A DNA stretch of 64,000 nucleotides from NCBI GenBank assembly GCA_025356695.1, contig JANXSE010000177.1, positions 7,888-71,887 on the forward strand. Direction: 5' to 3'. Position 1 is the stretch's first letter; every line of letters begins with the position of its first letter. Positions 56,012-64,000 of the stretch are shown here, one piece after another. This DNA is from Betaproteobacteria bacterium. GTDB lineage: Bacteria; Pseudomonadota; Gammaproteobacteria; Burkholderiales; SG8-41. The notes under the pieces are model-generated. The model saw only the letters and a list, made by a program, of their open reading frames with translations. It had not been told where the DNA came from and made no database searches. A program made the translations under genes and the position numbers.

Positions 56012-57199
56012 TTATTTCAAATTAACCCACGACAACGGGTCAAATGCTTTTCCCTGATGCCGGATTTCAAAGTATAAACCGTAATCCGTATTCCCGCCGC
56101 TGTTCCCGACCGCGGCGACCGCCTCGCCGCCCTTCGCCGGCTGCCCAACCTGCTTGAACAGCGACTCGTTGTTACCGTAGAGGCTCATGTAACCGCCGCC
56201 GTGGTCGATGATCAGCAGGTTGCCGAAGCCCCTTAACCAGTCGGCGAAAACGACCCGTCCGTTGGCGACCGCGCGCACTTCCTGCCGCGGTTGCGTGGCG
56301 ATAAAAACCCCTTTCCAGGAAAGGCCTCCGTCGGCTCTTGGGCTGCCGAAGCGGCCTTTAAGTTCCCCGCGCACCGGCAAACTCAGTTTGCCCTTCAAAT
56401 CGGCGAAGGCGCTGCCGTCGGTCGCGGCGTCCGGCACGCGGTCGTTGCGCAGGGTGTCGACACGCGAACGCGCGATGACCTGGCCGATTTGTTCGACCAG
56501 CCTGGTCAGCCGCTGCTCGTCGCGTTGCAGCGTCGAGACCTCGCGTCGCTGGCTTTCGATCTGGCGCGACACCTTGTGCAAAACATCGCGCCGCGCCAGC
56601 TTGTCGCGTTCGAGTTTTTCGCGCTGCGCCTGCTGTTCGGTCTGCACCGCGGCGAGTTCGTCGCTTTGCTGGCGTGTTTCCTGCGCCAGGCCGTCGAGCT
56701 GTTTGATGTTGCTGCGCAGGCCGCGGATGAGATCGGCGCGCAGGCGCGCGAGATAGGTCAGATAGTGCAGATCACGTGCGATCTGGTTGGGGTCTTCGCG
56801 GTTCAGCAACAGCTTCACGGCGTCGGGCTGGTTGCCGGTGTATTGCTGGTAGAGTTGCCGCGCCAGCATGCGTTGCTGCGACTGGATGTCGTTGCCGGCG
56901 CGCCGGCCTTGCTGCTGCAGCTCGTTGAGTTTGGTCTGGATCTCGCGTTGTTTGCCGGCGAGGTCGCGCAGCGAGCGGTTCGCTTCGGAAATGGCGTGTT
57001 CCGAATCGCGCAACGCATCGGTGGCTTCGTTGCGCACGCCCTCGGCGGCGGCGATGCGTTTTTGCAGCGCTTCGATGCGGCCGCGCAGTTGCGCCAGTTC
57101 TTCCTTGGAGGGCGCGGTGGCAGCCGCGGCAACGCCGGCGCACGCAGTGGCCGCACAAAAGGCGGCCGCAATCAGCAGTGCATGTGCGCGGCTAGACAA
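56012..57199 (-). CDS. envC: EnvC-type murein hydrolase activator (degenerate LytM)
   Basis: A 395-residue periplasmic protein: signal peptide (AFCAATACAGVAAAA), long coiled coils (residues ~35-250, e.g. EELAQLRGRIEALQKRIAAAEG region), then a LytM domain at the C-terminus. The LytM zinc motifs HxxxD and HxH are degenerate (GVFIATQPRQE; FEIRHQGKAFDP), as in EnvC, which activates amidases AmiA/B rather than cutting. Upstream gpmI overlaps it by eight bases. Confidence 0.9.
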   Translation of the reverse strand: MSSRAHALLIAAAFCAATACAGVAAAATAPSKEELAQLRGRIEALQKRIAAAEGVRNEATDALRDSEHAISEANRSLRDLAGKQREIQTKLNELQQQGRRAGNDIQSQQRMLARQLYQQYTGNQPDAVKLLLNREDPNQIARDLHYLTYLARLRADLIRGLRSNIKQLDGLAQETRQQSDELAAVQTEQQAQREKLERDKLARRDVLHKVSRQIESQRREVSTLQRDEQRLTRLVEQIGQVIARSRVDTLRNDRVPDAATDGSAFADLKGKLSLPVRGELKGRFGSPRADGGLSWKGVFIATQPRQEVRAVANGRVVFADWLRGFGNLLIIDHGGGYMSLYGNNESLFKQVGQPAKGGEAVAAVGNSGGNTDYGLYFEIRHQGKAFDPLSWVNLK

Positions 57200-58733
57200 A
57201 TTCGATCAGCGGCTTGCCGGTCATTTCCGGCGGTTGCGGCAGGCCCATCATTTTGAGCAGTGTCGGCGCCACGTCCTGCAGGGCGCCGCCGCCGGCAATG
57301 GTTGCTTTGCGCCCGATATACAGCGCCGGCACCAGATTGAGCGTATGCGCGGTGTGCGGCTGATGGTTGATCTCGTCGAGCATGGTCTCGGCGTTGCCGT
57401 GATCGGCCGTGATCAACACTTCGCCGCCGATATCCCGCATCGCCTTGACCACGCGGCCGAGACACTCATCGAGCACTTCAATGGCGCGTGTCGCCGCCGA
57501 CAGGATGCCGGTGTGGCCGACCATGTCGCCATTCGCATAGTTGCAGACGATGGCGTCGTATTTGCGCGATTGAATTGCCGCGACCAGTTTGTCGGTGACT
57601 TCAAAAGCACTCATTTCAGGTTTCAAATCGTAGGTCGCCACTTTGGCCGACGGCACCATGATGCGGTCTTCGCCTGCGTTCGGCGTTTCGATGCCGCCAT
57701 TGAAAAAATACGTCACGTGCGCGTATTTCTCGGTCTCGGCGATGCGCAACTGTTTGAGTCCCTGCCTGGCCAGATATTCGCCGAAGCCGTTGGCCACGCT
57801 CTGCGGCGCGAAGGCGGCGGGTAGCTTGTTGAATTCTTCGCCGTAGCTGGTCAGCGTGCAGTAATAGGCGGGTTTCGGCACGCGTGCGCGCTTGAATCCA
57901 TCGAAGGCCGGATCGGTCAGCGCGCGCGTCATCTGGCGCGCGCGGTCGGCGCGGAAATTCATGAACAGGCAGACGTCGCCGTCCTTCATTTGCGCTGCGG
58001 TGCCGCCTGCCGGCACGATGGCGGTGGCTTTGACGAATTCGTCGTTTTCGCCGCGCGTATAGGCATCGCGCAGCGCGTCGAGCGCGCTGGCGGCCTGATA
58101 CGGCGCGCGACCGTCGGTCAGCAACTCATACGCGGTCTGCACGCGTTCCCAGCGCTGGTCGCGGTCCATCGCATAGTAGCGGCCGACCACCGAGGCTATG
58201 CGCCCGCCCTTGAGTGCGTTGCATTTTTTCTGCAGCAGCACGAGCGAGGCTTCGGCGCTTTTTGGCGGCGTGTCGCGGCCGTCGAGAAAGGCATGCACGC
58301 AGACGTCTTTGACGCCGCCCTTGACGGCCATTTCCAGCATCGTTGCGATCTGCGCTTCGTGACTGTGCACGCCACCGGGGGAGACGAGTCCCATGATGTG
58401 CAGCGTCGAGTCGTTGGCGCGCGCCGTTGCAACGGCTTTGGACAAGACCGCGTTGGACATGAACTCGCCGCTCTCGATCGCTGCTTCGATGCGCGTGTAA
58501 TCCTGATAAACCACACGGCCGGAGCCGATGTTGAGGTGGCCGACCTCGGAATTGCCCATTTGCGCTTTCGGCAGACCGACCCATTTTTCCGAGGCGTCGA
58601 TGGTGGTGTGCGGGAAACTCTTCCAGAAAAAATTCCAGTGCGGCTTGCGCGCCTGACAGATGGCATTGTTATCGCATTCTTCACGGTAGCCGAAGCCGTC
58701 GAGGATGATCAGCAGAACGGGTGTTACAGGCAT
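57192..58733 (-). CDS. gpmI: 2,3-bisphosphoglycerate-independent phosphoglycerate mutase
   Basis: A 513-residue binuclear metalloenzyme of glycolysis. The phosphoserine is S62 in QMGNSEVGHLNIG; other family blocks are LLIILDGFGYRE, HAFLDGRDTPP, VVGRYYAMDRD, CNYANGDMVGHTG and ITADHGNAETM. The chosen ATG starts PVTPVLLIILDGFG; a longer frame exists but is not family-like. gpmI-envC-ctpA is a known gammaproteobacterial order, repeated here. Confidence 0.96.
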   Translation of the reverse strand: MPVTPVLLIILDGFGYREECDNNAICQARKPHWNFFWKSFPHTTIDASEKWVGLPKAQMGNSEVGHLNIGSGRVVYQDYTRIEAAIESGEFMSNAVLSKAVATARANDSTLHIMGLVSPGGVHSHEAQIATMLEMAVKGGVKDVCVHAFLDGRDTPPKSAEASLVLLQKKCNALKGGRIASVVGRYYAMDRDQRWERVQTAYELLTDGRAPYQAASALDALRDAYTRGENDEFVKATAIVPAGGTAAQMKDGDVCLFMNFRADRARQMTRALTDPAFDGFKRARVPKPAYYCTLTSYGEEFNKLPAAFAPQSVANGFGEYLARQGLKQLRIAETEKYAHVTYFFNGGIETPNAGEDRIMVPSAKVATYDLKPEMSAFEVTDKLVAAIQSRKYDAIVCNYANGDMVGHTGILSAATRAIEVLDECLGRVVKAMRDIGGEVLITADHGNAETMLDEINHQPHTAHTLNLVPALYIGRKATIAGGGALQDVAPTLLKMMGLPQPPEMTGKPLIEFV

Positions 58734-58828
58734 GATTAAATGGCGTTCTTTAAGGTGGGACTGCATGGAAAGATGATTTTTCATTTTAAGCCAAATTGCC
58801 TGGTTCAAGCGCCGCGCCGCCGCTTGTT

Positions 58829-58857
58829 TTGCCCGCGCCATGCGGTATTGCTAAAAT
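58829..58857 (+). promoter_or_regulatory. Candidate sigma70 promoter for the yibN-gpsA operon
   Basis: TTGCCC at 58829-58834 and TAAAAT at 58852-58857 are separated by 17 bases, in the gap divergent from gpmI. The -10 matches five of six positions. Confidence 0.45.
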
Positions 58858-58893
58858 CCGCGCTTCCGCACGTCATGTGCCAAAGGAAAAAAG

Positions 58894-59331
58894 TTGGATT
58901 CATCGTTTTTCATCTTTCTGCAAAAAAGCCCGTTCAACATGATGTTGTTCGGCACCGCGGTGGTGACCGGCGGCATGCTGGTGTGGCCGCTGTTCGGCCG
59001 TCTCGCCGGCGGTGCTGCGCCGCAGGTCGGCGCGTTTGAAGCGGTCAATCTGATCAACCGCCGCGATGCCCTCGTGATCGATGTGCGTGACAAGGCCGCC
59101 TACGATGCGGGTCATGTGCCCAATTCGCGCCATGTGCCACTCGCCGATCTGGCCGGCCGCCTCGGTGAACTGGAAAAATTCAAGTCGCGCCCGCTGCTGA
59201 TCAATTGCGTGCCGGGTGCTGCGGCGAGCAAGGCCTGTGCGACCCTGAAGCAAGCCGGTTTCAAGGAAGTTTTTGCGCTGCGCGGCGGCATGAGCGGTTG
59301 GGCGGAGGCCAGCCTGCCAGTGGAGAAATAA
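58894..59331 (+). CDS. yibN: Membrane-anchored rhodanese-like protein
   Basis: A 145-residue rhodanese-domain protein with an N-terminal membrane helix (MLFGTAVVTGGMLVWPLFG). DVRDKAAYDAGHVPNSRHVPL matches the fold; the active-site loop INCVPGAAASKA keeps the cysteine but lacks the usual arginine, so sulfurtransferase activity is uncertain. The start is TTG at 58894 with AAAGGA seven bases upstream. First gene of a yibN-grxC-secB-(SH3)-gpsA unit, as in enterobacteria. Confidence 0.87.
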   Translation: MDSSFFIFLQKSPFNMMLFGTAVVTGGMLVWPLFGRLAGGAAPQVGAFEAVNLINRRDALVIDVRDKAAYDAGHVPNSRHVPLADLAGRLGELEKFKSRPLLINCVPGAAASKACATLKQAGFKEVFALRGGMSGWAEASLPVEK

Positions 59332-59586
59332 ATGGTGATGGTCCGCATGTACAGCACCGGGGTGTGCCCCTATTGCGTGATGGCCGAGCGCTTGCTCGTT
59401 TCCAAAGGCGTTGCAATTGAAAAAATCCGCATCGACCTCGATCCGGAAAAACGCGGCGAAATGATGCAGCTCACCGGGCGCCGGACGGTGCCGCAGATTT
59501 ACATTGGCGAAACGCACGTCGGCGGTTACGACGATCTTGCTGCCCTCGATCAGGCCGGCAAGCTGGATGAAATGCTGCGCAGCTGA
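59332..59586 (+). CDS. grxC: Glutaredoxin 3
   Basis: 84 residues with the dithiol active site CPYC and the TVPQIYIGETHVGGYDDLAAL motif binding glutathione. It reduces disulfides using glutathione. It starts at 59332, immediately after the yibN stop; an ATG two codons later is an equal option. Confidence 0.95.
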   Translation: MVMVRMYSTGVCPYCVMAERLLVSKGVAIEKIRIDLDPEKRGEMMQLTGRRTVPQIYIGETHVGGYDDLAALDQAGKLDEMLRS

Positions 59587-59613
59587 TCTCGCGCAATACC
59601 GTTTGGAAAAGAC

Positions 59614-60078
59614 ATGAGTGAAGCGCTGCAACCGATATTTGCCATCGAAAAAATCTATCTGAAGGACCTCTCGGTGGAAGCGCCGAACACGCCCGAGGTG
59701 TTTACGGAGCGCGAAGCGCCGACGGTCAACGTTGACATCAACAGCCAGGCGCGTGAAGTCGAGCCGGGCATGTTCGAGGTGGTGCTGAAGGTGACGATCA
59801 CCGCCCAGTCGAAGGACAAGGCGATGTTTCTGGTCGAGGCGGCGCAGGCCGGCCTGTTCCAGATCCGTAACGTGCCGGCCCAGGACATGGGGCCGCTCCT
59901 GGGCATCGCCTGCCCGAACACCCTGTTCCCGTATGCGCGCGAAACCATTTCGACGGTGACCTCGCGCGCCGGTTTTCCGCCAGTGGTGCTGGCGCCGATG
60001 AGCTTCGAAGGCATTTACCAGCAACAGGTCGAGCAGCAGATGCTGGCGGCGCAGGCGGCGGGTGGTAAACCGAACTGA
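59614..60078 (+). CDS. secB: Protein-export chaperone SecB
   Basis: 154 residues. SecB keeps preproteins unfolded and hands them to SecA. IFAIEKIYLKDLSVEAPNTPEVF at the N-terminus and CPNTLFPYARETISTVTSRAGFPPVVLAPMSFEGIY are highly conserved family segments. Located between grxC and the SH3-domain gene, the conserved order. Confidence 0.97.
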   Translation: MSEALQPIFAIEKIYLKDLSVEAPNTPEVFTEREAPTVNVDINSQAREVEPGMFEVVLKVTITAQSKDKAMFLVEAAQAGLFQIRNVPAQDMGPLLGIACPNTLFPYARETISTVTSRAGFPPVVLAPMSFEGIYQQQVEQQMLAAQAAGGKPN

Positions 60079-60085
60079 TGCCTTG

Positions 60086-60526
60086 ATGCGCGCTGCGCGC
60101 ATATTGTGGTGCGCCGCTCTTTTCGCGGTGGCACCGGCGCTGGCAGTCGAATTTCGTTCCGTCGGTGAGAATGCGGCCGTGTTGTTTGACGCGCCATCGC
60201 TGAAGGCGAAAAAAACGCATGTGATGAGTCGCGGTTATCCGGTCGAGATCGTGGTCGCGGTCGAAGGCTGGTACAAGGTGCGCGATGCCGGCGGCGAACT
60301 GGCCTGGATCGAAGCCAAAAACCTGAGTGAACGCCGAAGCCTGATGGTGAAGGTCAGGCTTGCCGATGTGCGGCAGACGGCCGCCGACAATGCTCCACTC
60401 GCGTTTCAGGTCGAGCAAAATGTCCTGCTCGATCTTCTTGAATTGACCGACACCGGTTGGGCGCGTGTGGCCCATCGCGACGGGCAGGGCGGTTACATCA
60501 AAATCAACCAGGTCTGGGGCCTATGA
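60086..60526 (+). CDS. Secreted bacterial SH3-domain protein
   Basis: 146 residues: a signal peptide (ILWCAALFAVAPALA) and two SH3-like modules (VEFRSVGENAAVLFDAPSLKA ... WYKVRDAGGELAWIEAKNL, and DVRQTAADNAPLAFQVEQNV ... GQGGYIKINQVWG). Such SH3b domains often bind peptidoglycan. It is inserted between secB and gpsA, as in several betaproteobacteria. The stop overlaps the gpsA start as ATGA. Confidence 0.85.
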   Translation: MRAARILWCAALFAVAPALAVEFRSVGENAAVLFDAPSLKAKKTHVMSRGYPVEIVVAVEGWYKVRDAGGELAWIEAKNLSERRSLMVKVRLADVRQTAADNAPLAFQVEQNVLLDLLELTDTGWARVAHRDGQGGYIKINQVWGL

Positions 60527-61509
60527 AACTCGCGGTGCTCGGCGCCGGCGCGTGGGGCACGGCGATCAGTATCAGCCTCGCGACGCGCCACGCTGTCACC
60601 CTGTGGGCGCGCGATTCCGCGCTGGCGGGCGAGATGCAGACAACGCGCGTCAATGCGCGTTATCTGCCCGATGCACCGCTGCCGCCGCAGGTCAAAATTT
60701 CCTCACGTTTCGACGAAACGATAGCCGGTTGTGAATTGATCCTGGTGGCGACGACGACGGCGGGCCTGCGCCCGGCGTTGCGGCAGGTCGCCGCTGCGGG
60801 AAACGGCGCCCCCGTGGTCTGGTTGTGCAAAGGGTTCGAGAGTGAAACCGCGCGCTTGCCGCATGAAATCGCCGCCGCCGAATTGCCGTCTTCGACCTCG
60901 CGCGGCGCGCTGTCGGGGCCGAGTTTCGCGCAGGAAGTCGCGCGCGGCTTGCCGACCGCGCTCACACTGGCAAGCAGCGATGGCGATTTTGCCGCGCGCA
61001 TGGCGCGCGAACTGCACGCGCAATCGCTGCGCATTTATTCGAGCGACGATCTGCCCGGCGTCGAAGTTGCCGGCGCGGTCAAGAACGTGATGGCGATTGC
61101 CTCGGGCATCAGCGACGGCCTCGGCCTCGGGGCCAATGCGCGCGCCGCGCTGGTTACGCGCGGGCTGGCTGAAATCACCCGTCTGGGACTCAAACTCGGC
61201 GGGCGCATCGAAACCTTCATGGGGCTTACCGGTGTCGGTGACTTGATTTTGACCTGCACCGGCGATTTGTCGCGCAACCGCAGGGTCGGTCTCCGGCTGG
61301 CCGAAGGACTCAAGCTTGACGCTGTACTGCGCGAACTGGGCCATGTTGCCGAGGGCGTTTACACGGCGCGCGAAGTGAACCGGATTGCCCATTCGCAGGC
61401 AATCGAAATGCCGATCACGCGCGCAGTCTGCCGGGTTCTTGATGAGAATGTTTCTGCGCGCGATGCCGTGCAGGAACTGTTGCAGCGCGATCCCAAAGCC
61501 GAATATTGA
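60523..61509 (+). CDS. gpsA: Glycerol-3-phosphate dehydrogenase [NAD(P)+]
   Basis: GpsA makes glycerol-3-phosphate for phospholipids. 328 residues: VLGAGAWGTAISISLA nucleotide loop, LSGPSFAQEVARGLPTA, the catalytic lysine in GAVKNVMAIASGISDGLGLG, and GLTGVGDLILTCTGDLSRNR. The start ATG overlaps the preceding gene by four bases. Confidence 0.97.
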   Translation: MKLAVLGAGAWGTAISISLATRHAVTLWARDSALAGEMQTTRVNARYLPDAPLPPQVKISSRFDETIAGCELILVATTTAGLRPALRQVAAAGNGAPVVWLCKGFESETARLPHEIAAAELPSSTSRGALSGPSFAQEVARGLPTALTLASSDGDFAARMARELHAQSLRIYSSDDLPGVEVAGAVKNVMAIASGISDGLGLGANARAALVTRGLAEITRLGLKLGGRIETFMGLTGVGDLILTCTGDLSRNRRVGLRLAEGLKLDAVLRELGHVAEGVYTAREVNRIAHSQAIEMPITRAVCRVLDENVSARDAVQELLQRDPKAEY

Positions 61510-61830
61510 CGACGGTTTTCGCTGCACCCGGCGACGTTCGTTCGTCGGCCAAATCGAACGACTTCAGTCAGAGTGTGCGCTCACATGGAAGGCATTCCTT
61601 GAATAAGGCCATTTTTCTCTAGGAAGCTGGCTCCTAAGCCATTGAAATAATGTCATTTTAGGAAAGTGTGACTTATTTCTCGCTTAAAACTAAAACTTAT
61701 CATTAAAATTCCGTTACTTGGCGCGAAGTTTGCGAGTGTCTTCTAATCATTTTCGACGTTTTGAAAATGAATGGTTGAAGACATCGCTATAGGCGGAAGT
61801 ATTTCCGCAACGCGTGTTGATACGGATGAA
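61510..61830. other. AT-rich leader region before the adhesin gene
   Basis: 321 bases with no convincing gene, clearly more AT-rich than the surroundings. It contains a hairpin CATTTTC/GAAAATG (61748-61754, 61763-61769) and, 22 bases before the adhesin start, the hairpin GCGGAA/TTCCGC (61793-61798, 61803-61808). No sure promoter hexamers are recognised. The composition shift suggests acquired or rapidly evolving regulatory DNA. Confidence 0.5.
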
Positions 61831-64000
61831 ATGAGAAAACACATAAACAGCGCATACCGGCGCAAGCTGGTTTCGGTGGCGGTTGCGGCGTGCTTCGCCG
61901 GCCGGTTTGCGTACGCGAACCCGGTCGGGCCGACGGTCGTCAGCGGCAAGGCGACAATCACAAGCCAGGGCGGCGTGTTGTCGGTCATCAACACGCCCGG
62001 CGCAATCATCAACTGGCAGCAGTTCTCGATCGGCGCTGCGGAAACCACGCGTTTCATCCAGCAATCCGCGGCAAGCACGGTGCTCAATCGCGTCACCGGT
62101 GTCGATCCGTCGATCATCCTCGGCACGCTGCAATCGAACGGCCGCGTTTTTCTCGTCAATCCGAACGGCATGTTTTTTGGCGCGAACGCAAGAGTTGACG
62201 TCGCCGGCCTCGTCGCCTCGACGCTGAACATCAGCAACGAAGATTTTCTCGCCGGCCGCATGCGCTTTGCTGCAGATCGCGCGTTTGCCGCACCCGTCAT
62301 CAATCAAGGCAACATTACCGCGGCCCCGGGTGGCCGCGTCATGCTGATCGGTTCGGCCGTCGATAACCAGGGAGTGATCAGCGCGCCCGGCGGCGACATC
62401 GTGCTGGCCGCAGGCAAATCGGTGCGCGTCGCCGAGGAGGGTGCGCCGCGCCTGCAGGTTGAAATTACCGCGCCGGAAGACCGGCAGCTCAACCTCAGTG
62501 AAGTCACCTACGGTGGTCGTGGCATTTACTCGGGCCTGGTGCGCAACAGCGGTGTCATTACCGCGAACTCGGTGGTGCAGACGGCGGATGGACGCATCGT
62601 ATTGAAGTCGTCGGGCGATGTTGCAGTGGTTGCCAGCGGCAGCGTCACCGCGAGCGGCGTCAAAGCGGGCAGCATTGAAATCGACGCCGGTGCCAATGCA
62701 ACGGTCGCGGGCACTGTGGAAGCCAACGGTGATGCGAGTGCTGGCGGCGCCGTCAGCCTCAAGGCCCTTATCGACACCACGCTCGCCTCCGGCAGCCGCG
62801 TCACCGCCAACGGTTCGAGGGGCGGCAGTATCGCCATCACCGCGGGCGGCACGGCCAGCACTGCAGGCACCGTCGAAGCCAAAGGCGACAGCGGTGTCGG
62901 CGGACAAGTCGCGATGGTCGGCGATATGACCGGCATCTTCGATGGCGCGCGCATCGATGTGTCGGGGGCGACGGGCGGTGGATCGATACTTGCCGGTGGC
63001 GATACGCATGGTGGTTTCATCTTCAGCAATGGCGAGTTGTTGCCGAACTCACGCCGCACATTCGTCGGGCGCGACACCGAACTGCGCGCGGATGCAATCA
63101 CCAGCGGCGATGGCGGCAAGGTCATTGTCTGGTCGGATGAAATAACGCGCTATTACGGTCTGGTTTCGGCGCGGGGCGGCAAAGATGGCGGCGATGGCGG
63201 ATTTGCAGAAATTTCCGGCAAGCGTTTGCTGAATTTCAGCGGTGCGGCAGATCTTGGCGCTGCGCATGGTACAGGCGGCAATCTTCTGCTCGACCCATTG
63301 AACATCACGCTCACGACGGCTGCGGCAAATATCGGGGGCTTCAACCCGCCGGCTGACCAGAAAGAGGCGTGGAACGATGACCCCGGCCTGAATAGCAGTT
63401 TCAACGTGTCCGCAGGCGGCAGTTTTGCGGCGGTTGCTGCGGGCACTACGATTACGCTTGAGGCAACGAACAACATTACGGTAGCGAGTGCGTTTAACCT
63501 TGCAACAGCAACCGGCAAGGCCAACGTAAGTCTGGCGCTGAACGCAGGTAACGATATTGCGGTCAATGCCGCGATTACCGCCAGCGGTACGGGAACATTG
63601 ACGTTGACTGCCGATGCCAATTTCTCGGGCACTGGCGGAGCGGCGTCAGACGGGGTCGGCGCAATTACTGGCGCCGGTTTGCTGACGCAGGCGGCCGGTA
63701 CCATGACCCTGTCGGCAGGTAGCGGCATCACGGCAACGACGGCAGCGCCAACATTGTCGGTCGCGAATACGACCTCGGGCAACATCACGATTGGCAACAC
63801 CGGCGCGACCAGCCTTGCCGGTGTAAGCCAATCCGGCGGTAATTTTTCGCTTACTGGCAGCGGCGCGATCACGCAGACGGGTGCGCTGACTGTCGTGGGT
63901 ACGAGCAGCTTCACAGCCGGTGCGGCGGCGATCACGCTGAACAACGCGGGCAACAATTTCACCGGTGCGGTGAGTTTGAACAACAGCGGCGCGAACAACG
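61831..64000 (+). CDS. Filamentous haemagglutinin-type secreted adhesin (N-terminal part)
   Basis: The open frame runs without a stop to the window end (723 codons seen), so the gene is larger. Residues 1-29 form a signal peptide ending AYA. Residues ~32-150 are the two-partner-secretion (haemagglutination activity) domain: SGKATITSQGGVLSVIN, NWQQFSIGAAETTRFIQQ, VLNRVTGVDPS and the hallmark FLVNPNGMFFGANARVDV with NPNG at 110-113. The remainder is right-handed beta-helix repeat sequence (many short G/N/T/V-rich turns; LLLDPLNITL near 63290) and begins an Asn-rich repeat at the end. It would be exported by a TpsB outer-membrane transporter not visible here. Start ATG 61831. Confidence 0.9.
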   Translation, partial: MRKHINSAYRRKLVSVAVAACFAGRFAYANPVGPTVVSGKATITSQGGVLSVINTPGAIINWQQFSIGAAETTRFIQQSAASTVLNRVTGVDPSIILGTLQSNGRVFLVNPNGMFFGANARVDVAGLVASTLNISNEDFLAGRMRFAADRAFAAPVINQGNITAAPGGRVMLIGSAVDNQGVISAPGGDIVLAAGKSVRVAEEGAPRLQVEITAPEDRQLNLSEVTYGGRGIYSGLVRNSGVITANSVVQTADGRIVLKSSGDVAVVASGSVTASGVKAGSIEIDAGANATVAGTVEANGDASAGGAVSLKALIDTTLASGSRVTANGSRGGSIAITAGGTASTAGTVEAKGDSGVGGQVAMVGDMTGIFDGARIDVSGATGGGSILAGGDTHGGFIFSNGELLPNSRRTFVGRDTELRADAITSGDGGKVIVWSDEITRYYGLVSARGGKDGGDGGFAEISGKRLLNFSGAADLGAAHGTGGNLLLDPLNITLTTAAANIGGFNPPADQKEAWNDDPGLNSSFNVSAGGSFAAVAAGTTITLEATNNITVASAFNLATATGKANVSLALNAGNDIAVNAAITASGTGTLTLTADANFSGTGGAASDGVGAITGAGLLTQAAGTMTLSAGSGITATTAAPTLSVANTTSGNITIGNTGATSLAGVSQSGGNFSLTGSGAITQTGALTVVGTSSFTAGAAAITLNNAGNNFTGAVSLNNSGANN

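Noticed and set aside
61528..61545. CGACG-TTCGTT-CGTCG hairpin after gpsA as a terminator
   Set aside because: Short stem and no T-run; not enough to call an intrinsic terminator.
61747..63009. 420-codon minus-strand frame over the adhesin start
   Set aside because: Asp/Arg/Ala-rich shadow of a repetitive beta-helix gene; no start signals.

Overview
The window reads as a contiguous piece of a high-GC chromosome, most likely from a betaproteobacterium. The gene neighbourhoods point there: lipA-lipB-DUF493-dat-dacA, thrB beside a BPSS1780-type membrane protein near a LOG-family gene, DUF2782 and polA, argB-nucleotidase-slmA, an ECF sigma factor followed by a tiny zinc-finger anti-sigma, and a Bug/TctC binding protein. 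The korCAB set resembles the NADP-linked 2-oxoglutarate:ferredoxin oxidoreductase described in Azoarcus/Thauera-type aromatic degraders. The sequence alone does not fix the order or genus. Coding density is high. I saw no tRNA, rRNA, CRISPR array, transposase or integrase.

Layout. 1-10 kb: the 3' end of metH, an unusual CPBP protease/phytanoyl-dioxygenase fusion, a DUF486 protein, mpl overlapping a Ycf46-like AAA ATPase, then a catabolic-looking group (mandelate racemase-type enolase, Bug-type binding protein, gamma-glutamyltransferase-family hydrolase). 10-17.6 kb: a YqiA-type esterase, two tandem secreted kelch proteins, an RNB exonuclease, a TonB-like protein, aroE and mtgA. 17.7-25 kb: a small orphan gene, a compact soxXYZA operon whose SoxY lacks the canonical GGCGG tail, and convergent to it korC-korA-korB. 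25-34.2 kb (minus strand): an LVIVD-repeat protein, a lipoyl-domain dihydrolipoamide dehydrogenase, proA, holA, lptE and leuS; leuS is interrupted by a one-base expansion in an eight-base homopolymer. 34.2-43.3 kb: a FecR-SPOR protein, a UvrD-type helicase, a BPSS1780-type protein, thrB, DUF2782, a LOG-family enzyme and polA. 43.3-49.9 kb: two proteins of unknown function, the lipoate/cell-wall cluster with a 30-bp inverted repeat at the lipB start, the ECF sigma/anti-sigma pair and a divergent Hsp20 gene with a sigma32-like promoter. 49.9-61.5 kb: argB, nucleotidase, slmA, an Ala/Pro-tailed orphan, a TPR-methyltransferase, moeB, ctpA, envC, gpmI and, divergently, yibN-grxC-secB-SH3-gpsA. 61.8 kb to the end: the start of a very large filamentous-haemagglutinin-type secreted protein behind an AT-rich leader.

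Functionally, most of the window is housekeeping: methionine, arginine, proline, threonine and shikimate biosynthesis, murein synthesis, recycling and remodelling, LPS assembly, lipoylation, replication and repair, translation and secretion. The accessory interest lies in the sox module (heme c proteins and a carrier pair with an altered arm, no soxB or soxCD nearby), the korCAB enzyme (a route between 2-oxoglutarate, ferredoxin and NADP), the CPBP-PhyH fusion, the kelch pair and the terminal adhesin.
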